Positions 63,501 to 64,000 of a DNA stretch of 64,000 nt are shown here, one piece after another. The position numbers and the translations under genes were made by a program. Each line of letters begins with the position of its first letter. Position 1 is the stretch's first letter. The stretch lies in NCBI GenBank assembly GCA_009741485.1, contig CM019218.1, forward strand, positions 34,782,387 to 34,846,386. Direction: 5' to 3'. Source of the DNA: Malurus cyaneus samueli (taxonomy: Eukaryota > Chordata > Aves > Passeriformes > Maluridae). A model generated the notes under the pieces. The model was not told where the DNA came from and ran no database searches. It saw only the letters and a list, made by a program, of their open reading frames with translations.

Positions 63501-63922
63501 CCTTAATTATGTCCATTGTGTGCCTGGAAGAGCTGATACTGACACATTCATCCATCTCCAGTTTGTAGTGCAGCCCTCTGACCTGGGTGCTGGTTTTCTT
63601 TTTTGTTCTAAACACGCAATATAGAGAGATCAAGCCCTCTATATCTTTCCATCTTGAAAGTGAGCTTCTCCTTAGCCACTGAAAGTCAAGTGCAGGTCAT
63701 TCAAAGATGTAGTGTTCAAGCATTTTTTTTCTAATTTTAATACTCTTATTTCTCCTTTTTTCCTAGGTGAAAGAAAAGCTTCTGGAGTTCCACACTCGCA
63801 TAGAATTGGTGGTGAAGAAGCTGAAGAAACTGGAACAAAATAATTATGCAACAGGATGGCAAGACTCTGCATCAGATCCAGATGACCTACTGCCAGGATA
63901 TACAAGAGTTAATGCCAACTAA
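60272..63922 (+). CDS. OIP5: OIP5 (Mis18-beta), centromere licensing factor (5 coding exons, 239 aa)
   Basis: Subunit of the Mis18 complex, which primes centromeres for CENP-A loading by HJURP after mitosis (family knowledge). Exons: 60272-60563, 60713-60779, 61764-61886, 62399-62480, 63767-63922; phases all join. The N-terminal 60 residues are Pro/Ser-rich. The Mis18/Yippee-like zinc domain spans about 64-165, with the two CxxC pairs C70/C73 (FHCRGCW) and C127/C130 (LSCRSCG). The C-terminus (KVKEKLLEFHTRIELVVKKL) is a predicted coiled coil. Human is 229 aa (recalled). The ATG at 60272 has G at -3 and +4. An in-frame ATG at 60221 would add 17 residues and sits inside a CCAAT box, so it is less likely. 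Divergent from NUSAP1. Confidence 0.95.
60713..60779 (+). CDS. OIP5: OIP5 coding exon 2 (residues 98-120)
   Basis: Encodes VTSDVTWDDSLLVGLEGALL then G, between CTCCTCAG|AAG and TG|GTGCGT. It matches human VTNNVVLEAPFLVGIEGSL (recalled). The preceding intron is only 149 bp. Confidence 0.92.
61143..61167 (+). other. Potential G-quadruplex in OIP5 intron 2
   Basis: Four G runs of 4, 6, 4 and 3 with loops TTT, AGT and AA satisfy the usual G3+ N1-7 rule. On the sense strand, so it could form in the RNA too. Confidence 0.7.
61764..61886 (+). CDS. OIP5: OIP5 coding exon 3 (residues 120-161)
   Basis: Encodes AYYLLSCRSCGLAVGFILYS and SASDLAYLRGLFCFFKDSIV. Second CxxC pair of the Mis18 domain. Acceptor CCTTTCAG|TGC, donor TG|GTGAGT. 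Confidence 0.96.
62399..62480 (+). CDS. OIP5: OIP5 coding exon 4 (residues 161-188)
   Basis: Encodes YLLKNQMITEASKVNFPAVT then LMEQMQK. Acceptor TTTCCAG|TTA, donor AAA|GTAAGA, phase 0. Confidence 0.94.
63767..63922 (+). CDS. OIP5: OIP5 terminal coding exon 5 (residues 189-239) with stop
   Basis: Encodes VKEKLLEFHTRIELVVKKLK and KLEQNNYATGWQDSASDPDD, then LLPGYTRVNAN and TAA at 63920-63922. Acceptor TCCTAG|GTG. The helical start continues the coiled coil; the tail is acidic. Confidence 0.94.
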   Translation: MKEKLLEFHTRIELVVKKLKKLEQNNYATGWQDSASDPDDLLPGYTRVNAN

Positions 63923-64000
63923 TAGCCATTTTCAAGAACTGCTGGAGTTGTTTCTAGATCTCTGCTGAGTTTGGTCACTATGATGAAATAATGCACCAGA
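63923..64000 (+). other. OIP5: OIP5 3' untranslated region, cut by the window edge
   Basis: Only 78 bases after the stop are present and no AATAAA occurs in them, so the transcript end lies outside the window. Confidence 0.8.

Larger units (their letters stand above)
60564..63766 (+). other. OIP5: OIP5 introns: contents
   Basis: Introns are 60564-60712, 60780-61763, 61887-62398 and 62481-63766. The first has a GCTGGC-type hexamer run at about 60624-60650. The second has a G/T-rich run with a G-quadruplex motif. No nested gene or known repeat recognised in the others. Confidence 0.6.

Overview
The window looks like vertebrate nuclear DNA, most likely from a bird. Genes are split into many short exons with GT-AG introns. 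The two promoter regions are CpG islands. The recognisable interspersed repeats are short CR1 LINE fragments; no Alu-type SINEs are seen, and the introns are compact. The species cannot be named from the sequence alone, and a crocodilian or turtle is not formally excluded.

Four protein genes were reconstructed exon by exon. All splice phases and residue counts close without a gap: RTF1 (minus, coding 40525 to 13501, 18 exons, 670 aa), NDUFAF1 (plus, coding 42219 to 47704, 4 coding exons, 301 aa), NUSAP1 (minus, coding 59911 to 49949, 12 exons, 487 aa) and OIP5/Mis18-beta (plus, coding 60272 to 63922, 5 exons, 239 aa). As I know it, this is the human 15q15.1 block OIP5-NUSAP1-NDUFAF1-RTF1 read in the opposite direction.

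Layout: 1-10840 is gene-poor flank beyond the 3' end of RTF1, with CR1 fragments. 10840-40525 is RTF1 with a probable 2.65 kb 3'UTR. About 40050-41110 is a CpG island that probably serves as a shared divergent promoter for RTF1 and NDUFAF1; it holds a perfect NRF-1 palindrome and GC boxes. NDUFAF1 and NUSAP1 converge tail to tail around 48-49 kb. About 59540-60640 is a second CpG island between the NUSAP1 and OIP5 start codons (360 bp apart), with five CCAAT motifs and CHR-like elements. The window ends 78 bases into the OIP5 3'UTR.

The pairing makes functional sense. NUSAP1 (spindle microtubule protein) and OIP5 (centromere licensing) are both mitotic genes and share a promoter of cell-cycle type. 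RTF1 (PAF1-complex elongation factor) and NDUFAF1 (mitochondrial complex I assembly) are housekeeping genes sharing an NRF-1/GC-box promoter. I found no mobile island, CRISPR array or clearly new gene system. The most interesting points are the RTF1 N-terminus and its overlapping uORF, two GC-AG introns, the NUSAP1/OIP5 promoter, and some local repeats and hairpins.
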